From Weissella uvarum (GTDB lineage: Bacteria > Bacillota > Bacilli > Lactobacillales > Lactobacillaceae): 64,000 nucleotides of DNA. The DNA lies in assembly GCF_016908785.1 (NCBI RefSeq), contig NZ_JAFBEO010000002.1, forward strand, positions 248,001-312,000. The letters run 5' to 3'. This document shows, in pieces, positions 46,106 through 53,529 of this stretch. The position numbers and the translations under genes were made by a program. The first letter of the stretch is position 1. Each line of letters begins with the position of its first letter. The notes under the pieces are model-generated. The model worked only from the letters and a program-made list of their open reading frames with translations, searched no databases and had not been told where the DNA came from.

Positions 46106-46527
46106 ACATCTGATGATTCTTCTAAAGTTGTAAAGTCTAAGAACGGCATATTATAGACCGGAAACTTCGATGAATTAGTAATATATGCAACCACTGGTCG
46201 CATGTACGAAAGAAGAAGTGAAGGGGCTGTATATTTAAGAAAGATTTCTACTTGCTCCTCCCCATCAGCATTCTTCACATTTAGCTTCTCATTCCAAACA
46301 AAATCCGACTCCATTGTTAACTCAAGGTTAAATGGCGCTTTCGCTCCATCCATCTTAACCTCAAGCGACACATTAGCATGGGTATCGCCATCACGATTAA
46401 TTTTGCGTCTAAATTTAACTTTATCGAATCCATCAAATTCATTTTCGTCAAAATCATCATTAATTTTAAAGGTGAGGCATGTGATAGATGGGTTATTAAA
46501 TTGAAAACTACTTTCTGAAATTGACAT
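46090..46527 (-). CDS. SecB-like chaperone
   Basis: A 145-residue protein with the SecB fold pattern: FQFNNPSITCLTFKIN at the N terminus, then ANVSLEVKM (51-59), APFNLELTMESDFVW (64-78), SYMRPVVAYITNSSKFPVYN (107-126) and PFLDF (128-132). True SecB is a proteobacterial export chaperone and is normally absent from Gram-positives. SecB-like proteins elsewhere occur in toxin-antitoxin-chaperone loci. It is third in a tight operon behind an ART-like protein and a small protein. AGGGAAG precedes the ATG. Confidence 0.82.
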   Translation of the reverse strand: MSISESSFQFNNPSITCLTFKINDDFDENEFDGFDKVKFRRKINRDGDTHANVSLEVKMDGAKAPFNLELTMESDFVWNEKLNVKNADGEEQVEIFLKYTAPSLLLSYMRPVVAYITNSSKFPVYNMPFLDFTTLEESSDVESNH

Positions 46528-46555
46528 TTATCTTCCCTATTTATTCTAAATTAGA

Positions 46556-46813
46556 CTATGCTGCGCTAGAATATGCTATTACCAAATCAGCAGTCACAAA
46601 CTGTTCTTTATCTAATTTTGTAATTTGCCCGTAATCAACATCTTGTTTTTGTGTACTATCCGACTGCAAACCATTCACTTTAAACTCTGTTTGCTTAGTC
46701 TCAACAAAGATAGACTTCATCATTTCATCTAAAAAAGCATCACTAAGTACTTCATTTAGTAGTTCATCAGTAACTTCTGGCAACATGATGCCATTTGAAC
46801 GTTCTTGATTCAT
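46556..46813 (-). CDS. Small acidic protein, antitoxin candidate
   Basis: An 85-residue protein with a helical acidic first half (TDELLNEVLSDAFLDEMMKSIF) and a C terminus ending hydrophobic (FVTADLVIAYSSAA). It has a strong RBS (GGAGG), unlike the ART-like gene upstream. It lies between the ART-like and SecB-like genes, the slot of the antitoxin in chaperone-dependent systems. No DNA-binding motif is visible; the role is inferred from position. Confidence 0.6.
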   Translation of the reverse strand: MNQERSNGIMLPEVTDELLNEVLSDAFLDEMMKSIFVETKQTEFKVNGLQSDSTQKQDVDYGQITKLDKEQFVTADLVIAYSSAA

Positions 46814-46840
46814 AATAATTACCCTCCATCTTCATTAACA

Positions 46841-47404
46841 CTATATCACATTTTGTTTTTTTATGATACGTAAATCTCTAATGACAGCTACTTTACAATT
46901 AGGTATTTGTCCAGATTTCATTTTAATAGAAGGATGTTCTATGTCTTCCCATCTGTCCCATAAAATGATTACCGGATTTTCGGGCAAAGAATCTATAAAC
47001 CTTTCAATTGCGATGCCATCTGGATTGGCTCGTTTACTTACCCTCGAATTAGGATGAAGTCTTTGATATTCTTCTATTGTTTTACTGATGACTTCCTGTG
47101 CTTTACTTTTAAATTGAATTAAGCGGGAATAGTTACTATCAATATTCAAATCAAGAACACGCTCTGGGTTAAAATCCACCAGCGTTTTCACAACAGCTGA
47201 TGGAGTATCTCGATATTTATCTGCATATCTAGTCGCTGCTTGAACAGCACTAATAGAATACTCATAATTTTCATTCTCATAAAAATTATAAAATCCCCTA
47301 CCAACGTCACCAGGATAAGAACCACTCTTTGGTATGCATGGTTTATTTCTGCATATTTCTTCAGCTTGATCTTTGTTTGTACCGTGAAATAATTCTAGTT
47401 CCAT
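46841..47404 (-). CDS. Putative ADP-ribosyltransferase-fold protein (toxin candidate)
   Basis: A 187-residue soluble protein. FHGT (residues 6-9), GDVGRGFYNFYEN (32-44) and AATRYADKY (56-64) match the H-G-T / GxGFY / A..YA arrangement of DUF3990-type ART-fold proteins. A clear catalytic Glu was not assigned. The RBS is weak (GGAAAG, 13 bases away), and an in-frame stop precedes the ATG. First gene of a four-gene cassette with its own promoter. Confidence 0.6.
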   Translation of the reverse strand: MELELFHGTNKDQAEEICRNKPCIPKSGSYPGDVGRGFYNFYENENYEYSISAVQAATRYADKYRDTPSAVVKTLVDFNPERVLDLNIDSNYSRLIQFKSKAQEVISKTIEEYQRLHPNSRVSKRANPDGIAIERFIDSLPENPVIILWDRWEDIEHPSIKMKSGQIPNCKVAVIRDLRIIKKQNVI

Positions 47405-47447
47405 TTATTGTTAACAACTTTCCAATATATTTCAACATAGCCCTTCC

Positions 47448-47476
47448 ATTATAATATTTTATTTCTATACTGTACA
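47448..47476 (-). promoter_or_regulatory. Promoter of the ART-like/SecB-like cassette
   Basis: On the - strand, TGTACA (47471-47476), a 17-base spacer and TATAAT (47448-47453), about 40 bases upstream of the first start codon. Transcription can therefore occur apart from the phage late operon. Confidence 0.7.
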
Positions 47477-47568
47477 CCTAACTATAAAAAAATTATTAAC
47501 GATACACTCCCATTTCTCTATATAACTTTTTATTCCATATTTTTTCAAACATTCTCTTCCTAGTCAAA

Positions 47569-47641
47569 TCCCTCTAGTAGGATTTGAACCTACGACCCAA
47601 GGATTAAAAGTCCCTTGCTCTACCAACTGAGCTATAGAAGC
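47569..47641 (-). tRNA. tRNA-Lys (anticodon TTT), phage-borne
   Basis: A 73-base cloverleaf. The D arm is GCTCAGTTGGTAGAGC, the anticodon arm AGGGA-CTTTTAA-TCCTT with anticodon TTT, and the T arm GTAGG-TTCAAAT-CCTAC. The acceptor stem pairs at six of seven positions; the first pair is G-G. CCA is not encoded. It abuts the Leu-like tRNA directly. Confidence 0.8.
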
Positions 47642-47737
47642 AATACACCGGTAAGGATTTGCACCTTACATACAGCTTTTCAACATTGGGGCTGCATCAC
47701 CCTTTAATGTGCGTCTACCTGTTCCGCCACGGTGCCC
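47642..47737 (-). tRNA. Degenerate tRNA-Leu-like gene
   Basis: Has the Leu-type D arm (GGCGGAACAGGTAGACGC), room for a long variable arm and a T arm (TAAGG-TGCAAAT-CCTTA). The anticodon stem holds only three or so pairs around ATTAAAGG (TAA likely). The acceptor stem pairs mainly as CACC/GGTG. It may be a decayed or unusual tRNA. Confidence 0.5.
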
Positions 47738-47795
47738 GTTGATTTAATTTATCAACACTATCATTATTGCACATGTAAATAGGCAAAAAGTGCCA

Positions 47796-48005
47796 TTATT
47801 TTGGTAGTTCAGATTTTTTAACGCCAGTTACGGCTTCCATACCTTCAGTTGTTACAACTATCTGTTTACCGAATTTACGCACTGATCCTGCTGGAAATTT
47901 ATCAGGATATTTCGCTATCATTTGCCGAACATAGTTATCAGCCTTTCCCCACTTATTTGAGGCTTCCTTAGCACTCATAATATTTGCATCATTTAAATCA
48001 ATCAT
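47796..48005 (-). CDS. Small HTH-like phage protein
   Basis: A 69-residue protein from the ATG at 48005 (AAGGTGG 5 bases upstream): MIDLNDANIMSAKEASNKWGKADNYVRQMI. This looks like a winged-helix or excisionase-type DNA-binding domain often paired with growth-control genes. It precedes the two tRNAs and the ART-like cassette, so it could regulate them; that is only a possibility. Confidence 0.65.
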   Translation of the reverse strand: MIDLNDANIMSAKEASNKWGKADNYVRQMIAKYPDKFPAGSVRKFGKQIVVTTEGMEAVTGVKKSELPK

Positions 48006-48015
48006 CTTGACCACC

Positions 48016-48117
48016 TTACTTAAAAAAGATTACGGCAAGTAGTATTAACAAAATTATCATGTTCAAAATCTGTAATTTTTCTGTTCTATTGAGCTTTTTC
48101 ATGGTTATTGTTATCAT
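48016..48117 (-). CDS. Possible 33-residue membrane peptide
   Basis: MITITMKKLNRTEK followed by a hydrophobic stretch and FFK. Its stop lies just before the RBS of the next gene. No strong RBS of its own; a later ATG at 48102 would give 28 residues. Tentative. Confidence 0.4.
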   Translation of the reverse strand: MITITMKKLNRTEKLQILNMIILLILLAVIFFK

Positions 48118-48164
48118 GAGATACACCAAAACAAGGTCATCTCTGACCTGTCTTGGCTTGAGCT

Positions 48165-48293
48165 TTAGTCTAGGATTTCTTTAATAAGAGTTGCGATTGT
48201 TACTATGGTTGTGAGTACCGTGTTATAAAAAGCAATCTTATCAGACCTTGACCAAGGCTCTTTTTCTTTGTCATGTTTTCCCTTGTATCTCAT
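48165..48293 (-). CDS. Small single-helix phage membrane protein
   Basis: A 42-residue protein (MRYKGKHDKEKEPWSRSD then a helix TVLTTIVTIATLIKEI). AAGGAGG lies 7 bases before the ATG. Short one-helix proteins of this type are common in lactic phage early regions; function unknown. Confidence 0.65.
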   Translation of the reverse strand: MRYKGKHDKEKEPWSRSDKIAFYNTVLTTIVTIATLIKEILD

Positions 48294-48365
48294 GACTTCC
48301 TCCTTCCCTCATTCAATATAATTATTATATACCTTATCGGATATAAAGTCAACATTTTATAAAAA

Positions 48366-48413
48366 GAAAAACCGCTATTTATCAACCCTTTTGCTGACTT
48401 TTAGCGGTTTTAT
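48366..48413 (-). terminator. Terminator after the late-regulator gene
   Basis: On the - strand, AAAACCGCTA and TAGCGGTTTT close a long loop, and a T tract follows, directly after the stop at 48415. Confidence 0.8.
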
Positions 48414-48414
48414 T

Positions 48415-48822
48415 TTATAGTTCATCTTCAAAAATATTATACGTTTCACACAAAATTTTTAACTCATCTCGCCAACGGATTGCGGTACGTCGACCAATGT
48501 TATTCAGGTTGCCAATTAATTCCCAATTTAAGCGATTTCTGTAATGCTGATAAAATACTGCTTTTTTCTCGCCATCAAACATATCAACGCACGCCTGTAG
48601 CTTTGATTTTTGCCGTTTGAGCTCATTTAGATATTCATCTGACTCAATCCTAGCCATTGTGTTTTCAACGTTGTATGACCGCTTATTTTGCGCCCTACCA
48701 CCACCGATATTTTCATCTACTTCCATTTGGGGATGTCTAAGCTCTTGCTCACGTATTTTAATCTCTAAATCCAAGCCACCAGTGAAATACTTTTCTAAAA
48801 GTTTATCATACCTATCAGCCAC
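48415..48822 (-). CDS. ArpU/RinA-type late transcription regulator (DUF722-like)
   Basis: A 135-residue protein. It starts MADRYDKLLEKYFTGGLDLEIKIREQEL and ends with a sigma-like HTH (WELIGNLNNIGRRTAIRWRDEL), the arrangement of DUF722/ArpU phage regulators that switch on late genes. It is the last gene before the late/packaging side and has its own terminator. Confidence 0.8.
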   Translation of the reverse strand: MADRYDKLLEKYFTGGLDLEIKIREQELRHPQMEVDENIGGGRAQNKRSYNVENTMARIESDEYLNELKRQKSKLQACVDMFDGEKKAVFYQHYRNRLNWELIGNLNNIGRRTAIRWRDELKILCETYNIFEDEL

Positions 48823-48886
48823 TCACTCACCTCACTATTATATAATTAACTTGTCGATTTCTTTCGTGTAAGGCGTCTAGCAACTG

Positions 48887-49126
48887 CTAGGCGTTTTTAT
48901 TTTTGCTCATCCACTCATTAATTTGATTATATTTTTCCCTAGTAATAGTGTGCTTATTCTTGTCTCTCAAAACTTTACGGAGTGTTGTATAAGAAATTCC
49001 AATATCGTTTGCAACCATCTGCTCTGACATCGTCTCGTGTTTTCCATTCCCATATGCCATGCTATAATCAACACGCTTTTTTAGTAAATCTCGAAATTCA
49101 GAATCATACTCAACTAAATTATTCAT
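48887..49126 (-). CDS. Small HTH phage protein
   Basis: A 79-residue protein with a helix-turn-helix (MVANDIGISYTTLRKVLRDKNKHTITREKYNQINEWM). Start overlaps the stop of the next gene upstream (ATGA). Probable regulator; specific role unknown. Confidence 0.75.
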   Translation of the reverse strand: MNNLVEYDSEFRDLLKKRVDYSMAYGNGKHETMSEQMVANDIGISYTTLRKVLRDKNKHTITREKYNQINEWMSKNKNA

Positions 49127-49278
49127 CTCATACTTCCTCTACGTTTCATATCCTTCCTAACACGATCACTGAACTCTTTATTGCTTCGTTCCATCTCTTC
49201 ATGCTTTTTTTGACTTTCCTGCATGCCCCTATCTACTTCTTCGGCAAATTTTAATATATCTATACCTAAAATTTTCAT
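49123..49278 (-). CDS. Small charged helical phage protein
   Basis: A 51-residue, Lys/Glu/Arg-rich helix (MKILGIDILKFAEEVDRGMQ...). It starts just after the 49281 stop and overlaps the 48887 start. Read directly from sequence; not recognised. Confidence 0.6.
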   Translation of the reverse strand: MKILGIDILKFAEEVDRGMQESQKKHEEMERSNKEFSDRVRKDMKRRGSMR

Positions 49279-49280
49279 TA

Positions 49281-49571
49281 TTAACACTCCACAATGTCAT
49301 AGGTATCTTCAAAGATTTCTCGCTGAACAACCCAAACATCATCATGGTCACCTTGAACGATATAATCTCCTACCTTAGCGTCCATTTCACCTTCTAGGGA
49401 AATAATACTCATCTTTTTGATATGACCTTCTAGCATTGGATTTCCACTAAAATAATCAATTGCAACCTTAACTCTAACCTCTTTAGGTAAAGTCTGAAGG
49501 AAACAGTTCATATCTGGTTCAAAAGGTATTTGCCATACCTCAACAGGCACTGGCTTTTTAATTACTTTCAT
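49281..49571 (-). CDS. PGDYG-type phage protein
   Basis: A 96-residue protein with the pattern VKKPVPVEVWQIPF ... KVGDYIVQGDHDDVWVVQREIFEDTYDIV seen in a common phage family sometimes called PGDYG. AAGGAGA precedes the ATG. Function unknown. Confidence 0.8.
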   Translation of the reverse strand: MKVIKKPVPVEVWQIPFEPDMNCFLQTLPKEVRVKVAIDYFSGNPMLEGHIKKMSIISLEGEMDAKVGDYIVQGDHDDVWVVQREIFEDTYDIVEC

Positions 49572-49788
49572 CGTCTATCTCCTTGATAGCTTTTGGATAT
49601 ATACCATTTTTTGAAACTCTTACACCATCCCACTTAATTTTCCCATTTTTCAACTGCTTATTGATGTCACGAAAGTTCTTAAAATTGAACCACGAATTAT
49701 GTAACCAGTTAAAGCAAAATAATGTCATACCAGCAATCAGCTCAATCATTATTACAATAGACGCAATTTTCATAAATGTTTCAAACAT
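49558..49788 (-). CDS. Small phage membrane protein
   Basis: A 76-residue protein with one hydrophobic helix (about residues 6-30) and a basic soluble tail. GGTGG precedes the ATG. It overlaps the PGDYG gene by 14 bases. Not recognised. Confidence 0.65.
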   Translation of the reverse strand: MFETFMKIASIVIMIELIAGMTLFCFNWLHNSWFNFKNFRDINKQLKNGKIKWDGVRVSKNGIYPKAIKEIDDESN

Positions 49789-50117
49789 TATTCTTCTACC
49801 ACCTTAATCAATTCAGGATGTAACCATGCACGCATTAGGTTTTCCACATTTAATGTTCTATACATTAATTCATTACCAACAGATTCATCATATTCTTCTG
49901 AACCATTTTTAACTGTGGCAATATCAAATGGATTAACTCCATTTTCTTTTAGCTTCATGATATTGTTATATTCTTCTCGCGTCATTCGTACAGGCTTGGC
50001 ATATTCTTCCTCTAGATTGATTAGCACTTCTTTTACTAAATGCACACTAACCGTAGCGTCTAAAATACAACCTTTTGCATTTAAATAAATCTTGTCTATA
50101 GCTTCATCAAATTTCAT
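49788..50117 (-). CDS. Phage protein of unknown function
   Basis: A 109-residue soluble protein (MKFDEAIDKIYLNAKGC...; MTREEYNNIMKLKENGVNPFDIATVK). GGAGG precedes the start. Starts and stops touch its neighbours. No known domain. Confidence 0.7.
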   Translation of the reverse strand: MKFDEAIDKIYLNAKGCILDATVSVHLVKEVLINLEEEYAKPVRMTREEYNNIMKLKENGVNPFDIATVKNGSEEYDESVGNELMYRTLNVENLMRAWLHPELIKVVEE

Positions 50118-50509
50118 TATTCAACCTCCACAACTTCAGTTAAAGGATTCGTCCATTTTTCAGCTTCTTCTTTGGTATCAAATGTAGTTGCAATCATAAA
50201 AGCGGGCACCATATCCATAATTCCATAATCATTTCGTGATAAATACCAACTCTGATCGCTATCATCTGTAGCACGCACAATATACTTCTTAGGCTTCTCT
50301 TCTTCAAAATGTTGATGTTTTCCATAAAGCTCATCAATCAGCAAATATTGTTTATGTGTCCTGTTTCCGTGGTTGTTGATTTCGTACCATAAATCATAGA
50401 GTGCGGTATCTTCATCTAATTCTGATAACGCACCCGAAGGCGTCAAAAAATCCACTTTAACCTTTAACTTGTTCAATTGTTTCATTGCTTCTTCACTTAA
50501 TTTAATCAT
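50117..50509 (-). CDS. DUF1642-like phage protein
   Basis: A 130-residue protein whose C-terminal half (KKYIVRATDDSDQSWYLSRNDYGIMDM ... FDTKEEAEKWTNPLTEVVEV) resembles DUF1642, frequent in lactic phage early regions. Starts at the second of two adjacent ATGs given GGAG 7 bases upstream. Confidence 0.75.
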   Translation of the reverse strand: MIKLSEEAMKQLNKLKVKVDFLTPSGALSELDEDTALYDLWYEINNHGNRTHKQYLLIDELYGKHQHFEEEKPKKYIVRATDDSDQSWYLSRNDYGIMDMVPAFMIATTFDTKEEAEKWTNPLTEVVEVE

Positions 50510-50723
50510 CATTTCGCTCCTTATTTGCTTCTTTGATTAGAGAGTTAATGTACTTCTCATCTGCATTAAGTTGTTTCTTCTGACTATCGATTAAAGTCTG
50601 TTGTCGCTTATTTTCATTGCTAACATTGTCGTACTGACAAGCAAAATAAACCGCTAAAATCAAACTACAAACAGCCATAACGATAAATTCTATGATGTAT
50701 CGCTGATAACTTTTTTTACTCAT
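50502..50723 (-). CDS. Small phage membrane protein with coiled tail
   Basis: A 73-residue protein with one helix (about 10-30) followed by a coiled coil (NKRQQTLIDSQKKQLNADEK). Its ATG overlaps the stop of the 25-residue gene upstream. Unknown function; o-spanin-like topology but wrong location. Confidence 0.65.
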   Translation of the reverse strand: MSKKSYQRYIIEFIVMAVCSLILAVYFACQYDNVSNENKRQQTLIDSQKKQLNADEKYINSLIKEANKERNDD

Positions 50724-50797
50724 TTATCCATCCTCCCAAGCAACCAAAGAAATACGGCGATAATTCCACCCCATCCTAGTAATAAAAACCAAATCAT
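50720..50797 (-). CDS. 25-residue membrane peptide
   Basis: MIWFLLLGWGGIIAVFLWLLG then RMDK. GGAGAAG lies directly upstream, and its stop overlaps the next start (ATGA), which argues for real translation. Unknown role. Confidence 0.5.
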   Translation of the reverse strand: MIWFLLLGWGGIIAVFLWLLGRMDK

Positions 50798-50805
50798 TTC
50801 TTCTC

Positions 50806-51324
50806 CTAATCAATTAACTTCTGCATATCTGAAATGTATGCTTCAACTTTTTCTTCTTGTTTTTGCACCCTAGCAAGTCCGCTCACAAGCTTTTCATATA
50901 TTTCCGATGAATTAGCCATGTCTTCGCTAGAACGCAACTGATGAGCTAATAAGTCCAAATTCATTAAAGGCACGTACATATCTTCACCAAATTTAATTTG
51001 TGCTTTCTGAATTTGCTTAAAGGCTAGCGTATTTAAATCCGCTTGTGCTTTGTAATCCGTCACAATATCGCTAATAACAATATGATCTGATGTTGGTTTA
51101 GGATATACCGTTACAATCGTTTTCTTACTTGCATCAATAACCATAAACACATCATTACTACGCCATAGTTCAGTACCGTTGTTTTGGTCTTTAACTTTTT
51201 GAGCCGTCATATTGAAATTAGTTAACCATGCTCTAACATGTGATTTACTAGTCATAAACCGTTCTGTTAGTCGTTCTTGGGCATGATCAGACACTTGGTA
51301 GTTTTCAATCTGTTTAATACCCAT
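50806..51324 (-). CDS. Phage early protein of unknown function
   Basis: A 172-residue protein. The N terminus (YQVSDHAQERLTERFMTS) resembles the start of BrnT- or DUF4258-like folds, and a C-terminal coiled coil follows. GGAG precedes the ATG. No firm family. Confidence 0.7.
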   Translation of the reverse strand: MGIKQIENYQVSDHAQERLTERFMTSKSHVRAWLTNFNMTAQKVKDQNNGTELWRSNDVFMVIDASKKTIVTVYPKPTSDHIVISDIVTDYKAQADLNTLAFKQIQKAQIKFGEDMYVPLMNLDLLAHQLRSSEDMANSSEIYEKLVSGLARVQKQEEKVEAYISDMQKLID

Positions 51325-51372
51325 TTCTTCTCCTAATTCCCACCACTTACCCGCTCTCGCTATCCTTCATTT

Positions 51373-51489
51373 TTACCTGTATTCCAAATCTCGCTTTAAT
51401 TCATTAGCAAAATTTTCCCCTTCATAATATTCCAATTCACGCCAATTACGGTAACCTCTTGCCTGTGCTTCTTTATCTAGGCTTTCCAT
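51373..51489 (-). CDS. 38-residue phage protein
   Basis: MESLDKEAQARGYRNWRELE... to DLEYR, overlapping the end of the rusA gene by 13 bases with GAGGA upstream. Charged, soluble. Plausible small early protein; unrecognised. Confidence 0.5.
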   Translation of the reverse strand: MESLDKEAQARGYRNWRELEYYEGENFANELKRDLEYR

Positions 51490-51869
51490 ATCTCTATCCT
51501 CAATGCTCTTGTGAAATTACTTTGTTTTTGACTAACCTTTTTAACGATTTGTGAGTCATCAAACCCCAAGGCAATTTGCATCGCATCTAAAGTCGGCTTT
51601 TCCATGTTATCCAAATCTTTAGTTGCTCGTGTTGTTTGATTAACGTTCGTTTGATAGAACGTAAGATTTACAGCTAACTCGTCCCCCTTATGAACTTGAA
51701 CGTGAAACTTATCATTGAGTTCGTCCAACGCTTCAATCAATTCATCTTTGTAAGCACGATATTTTGCACCACGATAAACCGTGTTAGTTTTCGTGTTATG
51801 TTGTAAATCATTCCCACTACCAAAATCATTATCTAGCTCAATCAAAGCTTCAAAAATTTTCTGACTCAT
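51477..51869 (-). CDS. rusA: RusA family crossover junction endodeoxyribonuclease
   Basis: A 130-residue Holliday junction resolvase. The metal-binding pattern is DLDNMEKPTLDAM (about 91-103) with DDSQIVKKVSQK after it, as in RusA. It resolves recombination or replication intermediates. It lies immediately downstream of the iteron region. Confidence 0.9.
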   Translation of the reverse strand: MSQKIFEALIELDNDFGSGNDLQHNTKTNTVYRGAKYRAYKDELIEALDELNDKFHVQVHKGDELAVNLTFYQTNVNQTTRATKDLDNMEKPTLDAMQIALGFDDSQIVKKVSQKQSNFTRALRIEIWKA

Positions 51870-51885
51870 TATTTCTCCAAAATCG

Positions 51886-52123
51886 ATGAACGATAATGAA
51901 TGATATTATGAACGATATTCTCAGTAAAAATGGCTTTATACTGGGCTTGTGAACGATATGAATGAAAAACGCTCTTTATTCTTTTATTTTTATTTTTTAA
52001 TTAAATTTCTAAATATAGTAAAAATAAAGAAATATCGTTCATATCGTTCATGATGGCTATACACCGGCCTATAATCGTTCATCGTATCGTTCATATATCG
52101 TTCATTATTCAAATATCGTTCAT
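51886..52123. repeat. Putative phage replication origin with iterons
   Basis: Six copies of ATCGTTCAT (52034, 52043, 52074, 52086, 52097, 52115) and two exact plus one partial reverse copies (ATGAACGAT at 51886 and 51908; 51950). They flank a very AT-rich stretch (51975-52033) suited to unwinding. The block sits between the helicase and rusA genes. Confidence 0.8.
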
Positions 52124-53518
52124 TCACTTCACGTCATAATAAAGTGCATCTGGCTTTCTAACTTTTTCATACCAATTAATCATTTTGCGACCCCAAGCCT
52201 GTTTACTCATTGGCTTATCAGTATCAGATAAATTTAAGTTCAAATAATACTGTTCATACTCTGCATACAAATCTCCAGCTTTCCCAACTTGTGGCGTTAA
52301 CGTTTGGCGCCATTGTTCAAATGGATCAAGTGCGACAATATCATCTGCAATATTTCCAACGATTTGCCAATCTTCTTTAACGGCCTGTTGGTACTGCTCA
52401 ATGGCATATGTAGCTAACATTGGCTTTTCTTCTTCCAGCTTAGCATTAGGAAATAAAATATCTCGCTTCTTGATTTCTTCAGCAGTTGCTACAGGGGCTA
52501 CTGTTTTGATAATGTGCAACCGTCTTTTAATTGCTCCGCTGTCATTAAAAATGGGCATTTCATTCACATTAACAATCATCTTCGCTGTAATCCGATAATC
52601 CGTTCCGTCAATCCCCTTCCGCTCAACTGGGGAGAGGCCGCCACCAGTAACTGACTTGAACGTATCATCTTCTTTAAATCTGACTCTTGTAGCATCGTCA
52701 TCAACCATTAACGATTTATTTACAAAACGGGCTGTTTCAAAACGGGCATTATTTCCTTGCAAATTTTTTAACTTGAAAGCACCTACTCGACTGCTACCAA
52801 ACATCGCTTGAGTAACCTTAGTTACAAAATGCGTTTTACCTGTGCCACCAACTGGATCTAATAAGAACAGTGCGCCCTGTTTCCAATCCATATTAGCTTG
52901 AAAAGCATATCCCAACCACGCCCATAGAAACCTAGCATTTTCACCAAACATATATTTGGCATATGCTACCCAAGTTTCAGGAACTTTATTTGGGTCTGGT
53001 TCAAAATCAAAGCCATCGATAATAGCCATCTCTTTTTTTGGCTTAAAAAAACTATTTTCTGCGACATTAAGTGTCCAATTCTTGAACCCAATATAGTTAG
53101 TCTTAGGCGAATCATCAAAACTACGTGAATACTCAATTAAATACGGCTTAACATCTTTTTGTAACTCTCGCTTCTTGTTAGAGCTGACCTTTAGCCGGTC
53201 AGTGATTACTGAAATTGAAACATCAATCATATTGGTAACTTGTTTAACAGGAACCCGATCCCAAAACGAGCCGTTCCAGATGTATCCCCAATCATTCTTA
53301 ATAACGATACTGTCGTATTGAATCAGCCAACTAGCAAAATCAATAACTGAACTAATTGAATACTTGTACTTGCCGTTCTTCTGAATATCTAAACGTAACC
53401 AACTCAATTGATTAACAAAGTCGGTATTCATACCGCCATCAACTTCATCTGCTTCAGAAAAAGGAATGCGTAACGAATTGAAATTAACGACCGATTTTAG
53501 TCTAATTGCGTTTGCCAT
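52124..53518 (-). CDS. Phage replicative helicase, SF3 / D5-like
   Basis: A 464-residue superfamily 3 helicase. Walker A is DPVGGTGKTHFV (about 221-232), and Walker B and the sensor region follow (NKSLMVDDDATRV, MIVNVNEMPIFND). The family unwinds phage origins, and the adjacent iterons are its likely binding sites. The preceding gene probably encodes the primase. Confidence 0.92.
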   Translation of the reverse strand: MANAIRLKSVVNFNSLRIPFSEADEVDGGMNTDFVNQLSWLRLDIQKNGKYKYSISSVIDFASWLIQYDSIVIKNDWGYIWNGSFWDRVPVKQVTNMIDVSISVITDRLKVSSNKKRELQKDVKPYLIEYSRSFDDSPKTNYIGFKNWTLNVAENSFFKPKKEMAIIDGFDFEPDPNKVPETWVAYAKYMFGENARFLWAWLGYAFQANMDWKQGALFLLDPVGGTGKTHFVTKVTQAMFGSSRVGAFKLKNLQGNNARFETARFVNKSLMVDDDATRVRFKEDDTFKSVTGGGLSPVERKGIDGTDYRITAKMIVNVNEMPIFNDSGAIKRRLHIIKTVAPVATAEEIKKRDILFPNAKLEEEKPMLATYAIEQYQQAVKEDWQIVGNIADDIVALDPFEQWRQTLTPQVGKAGDLYAEYEQYYLNLNLSDTDKPMSKQAWGRKMINWYEKVRKPDALYYDVK

Positions 53519-53529
53519 AGCCCTCCTTT

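Noticed and set aside
48845-48890. Hairpin (CTAGCA...TGCTAG) between two early genes as an operon terminator
   Set aside because: Its T tract is on the + strand only, so it would not end the leftward operon; left unassigned.
51886-52123. Short direct repeats that could suggest a CRISPR array
   Set aside because: Repeats are only 9 bp with irregular spacing and both orientations, next to replication genes; iterons explain them better.
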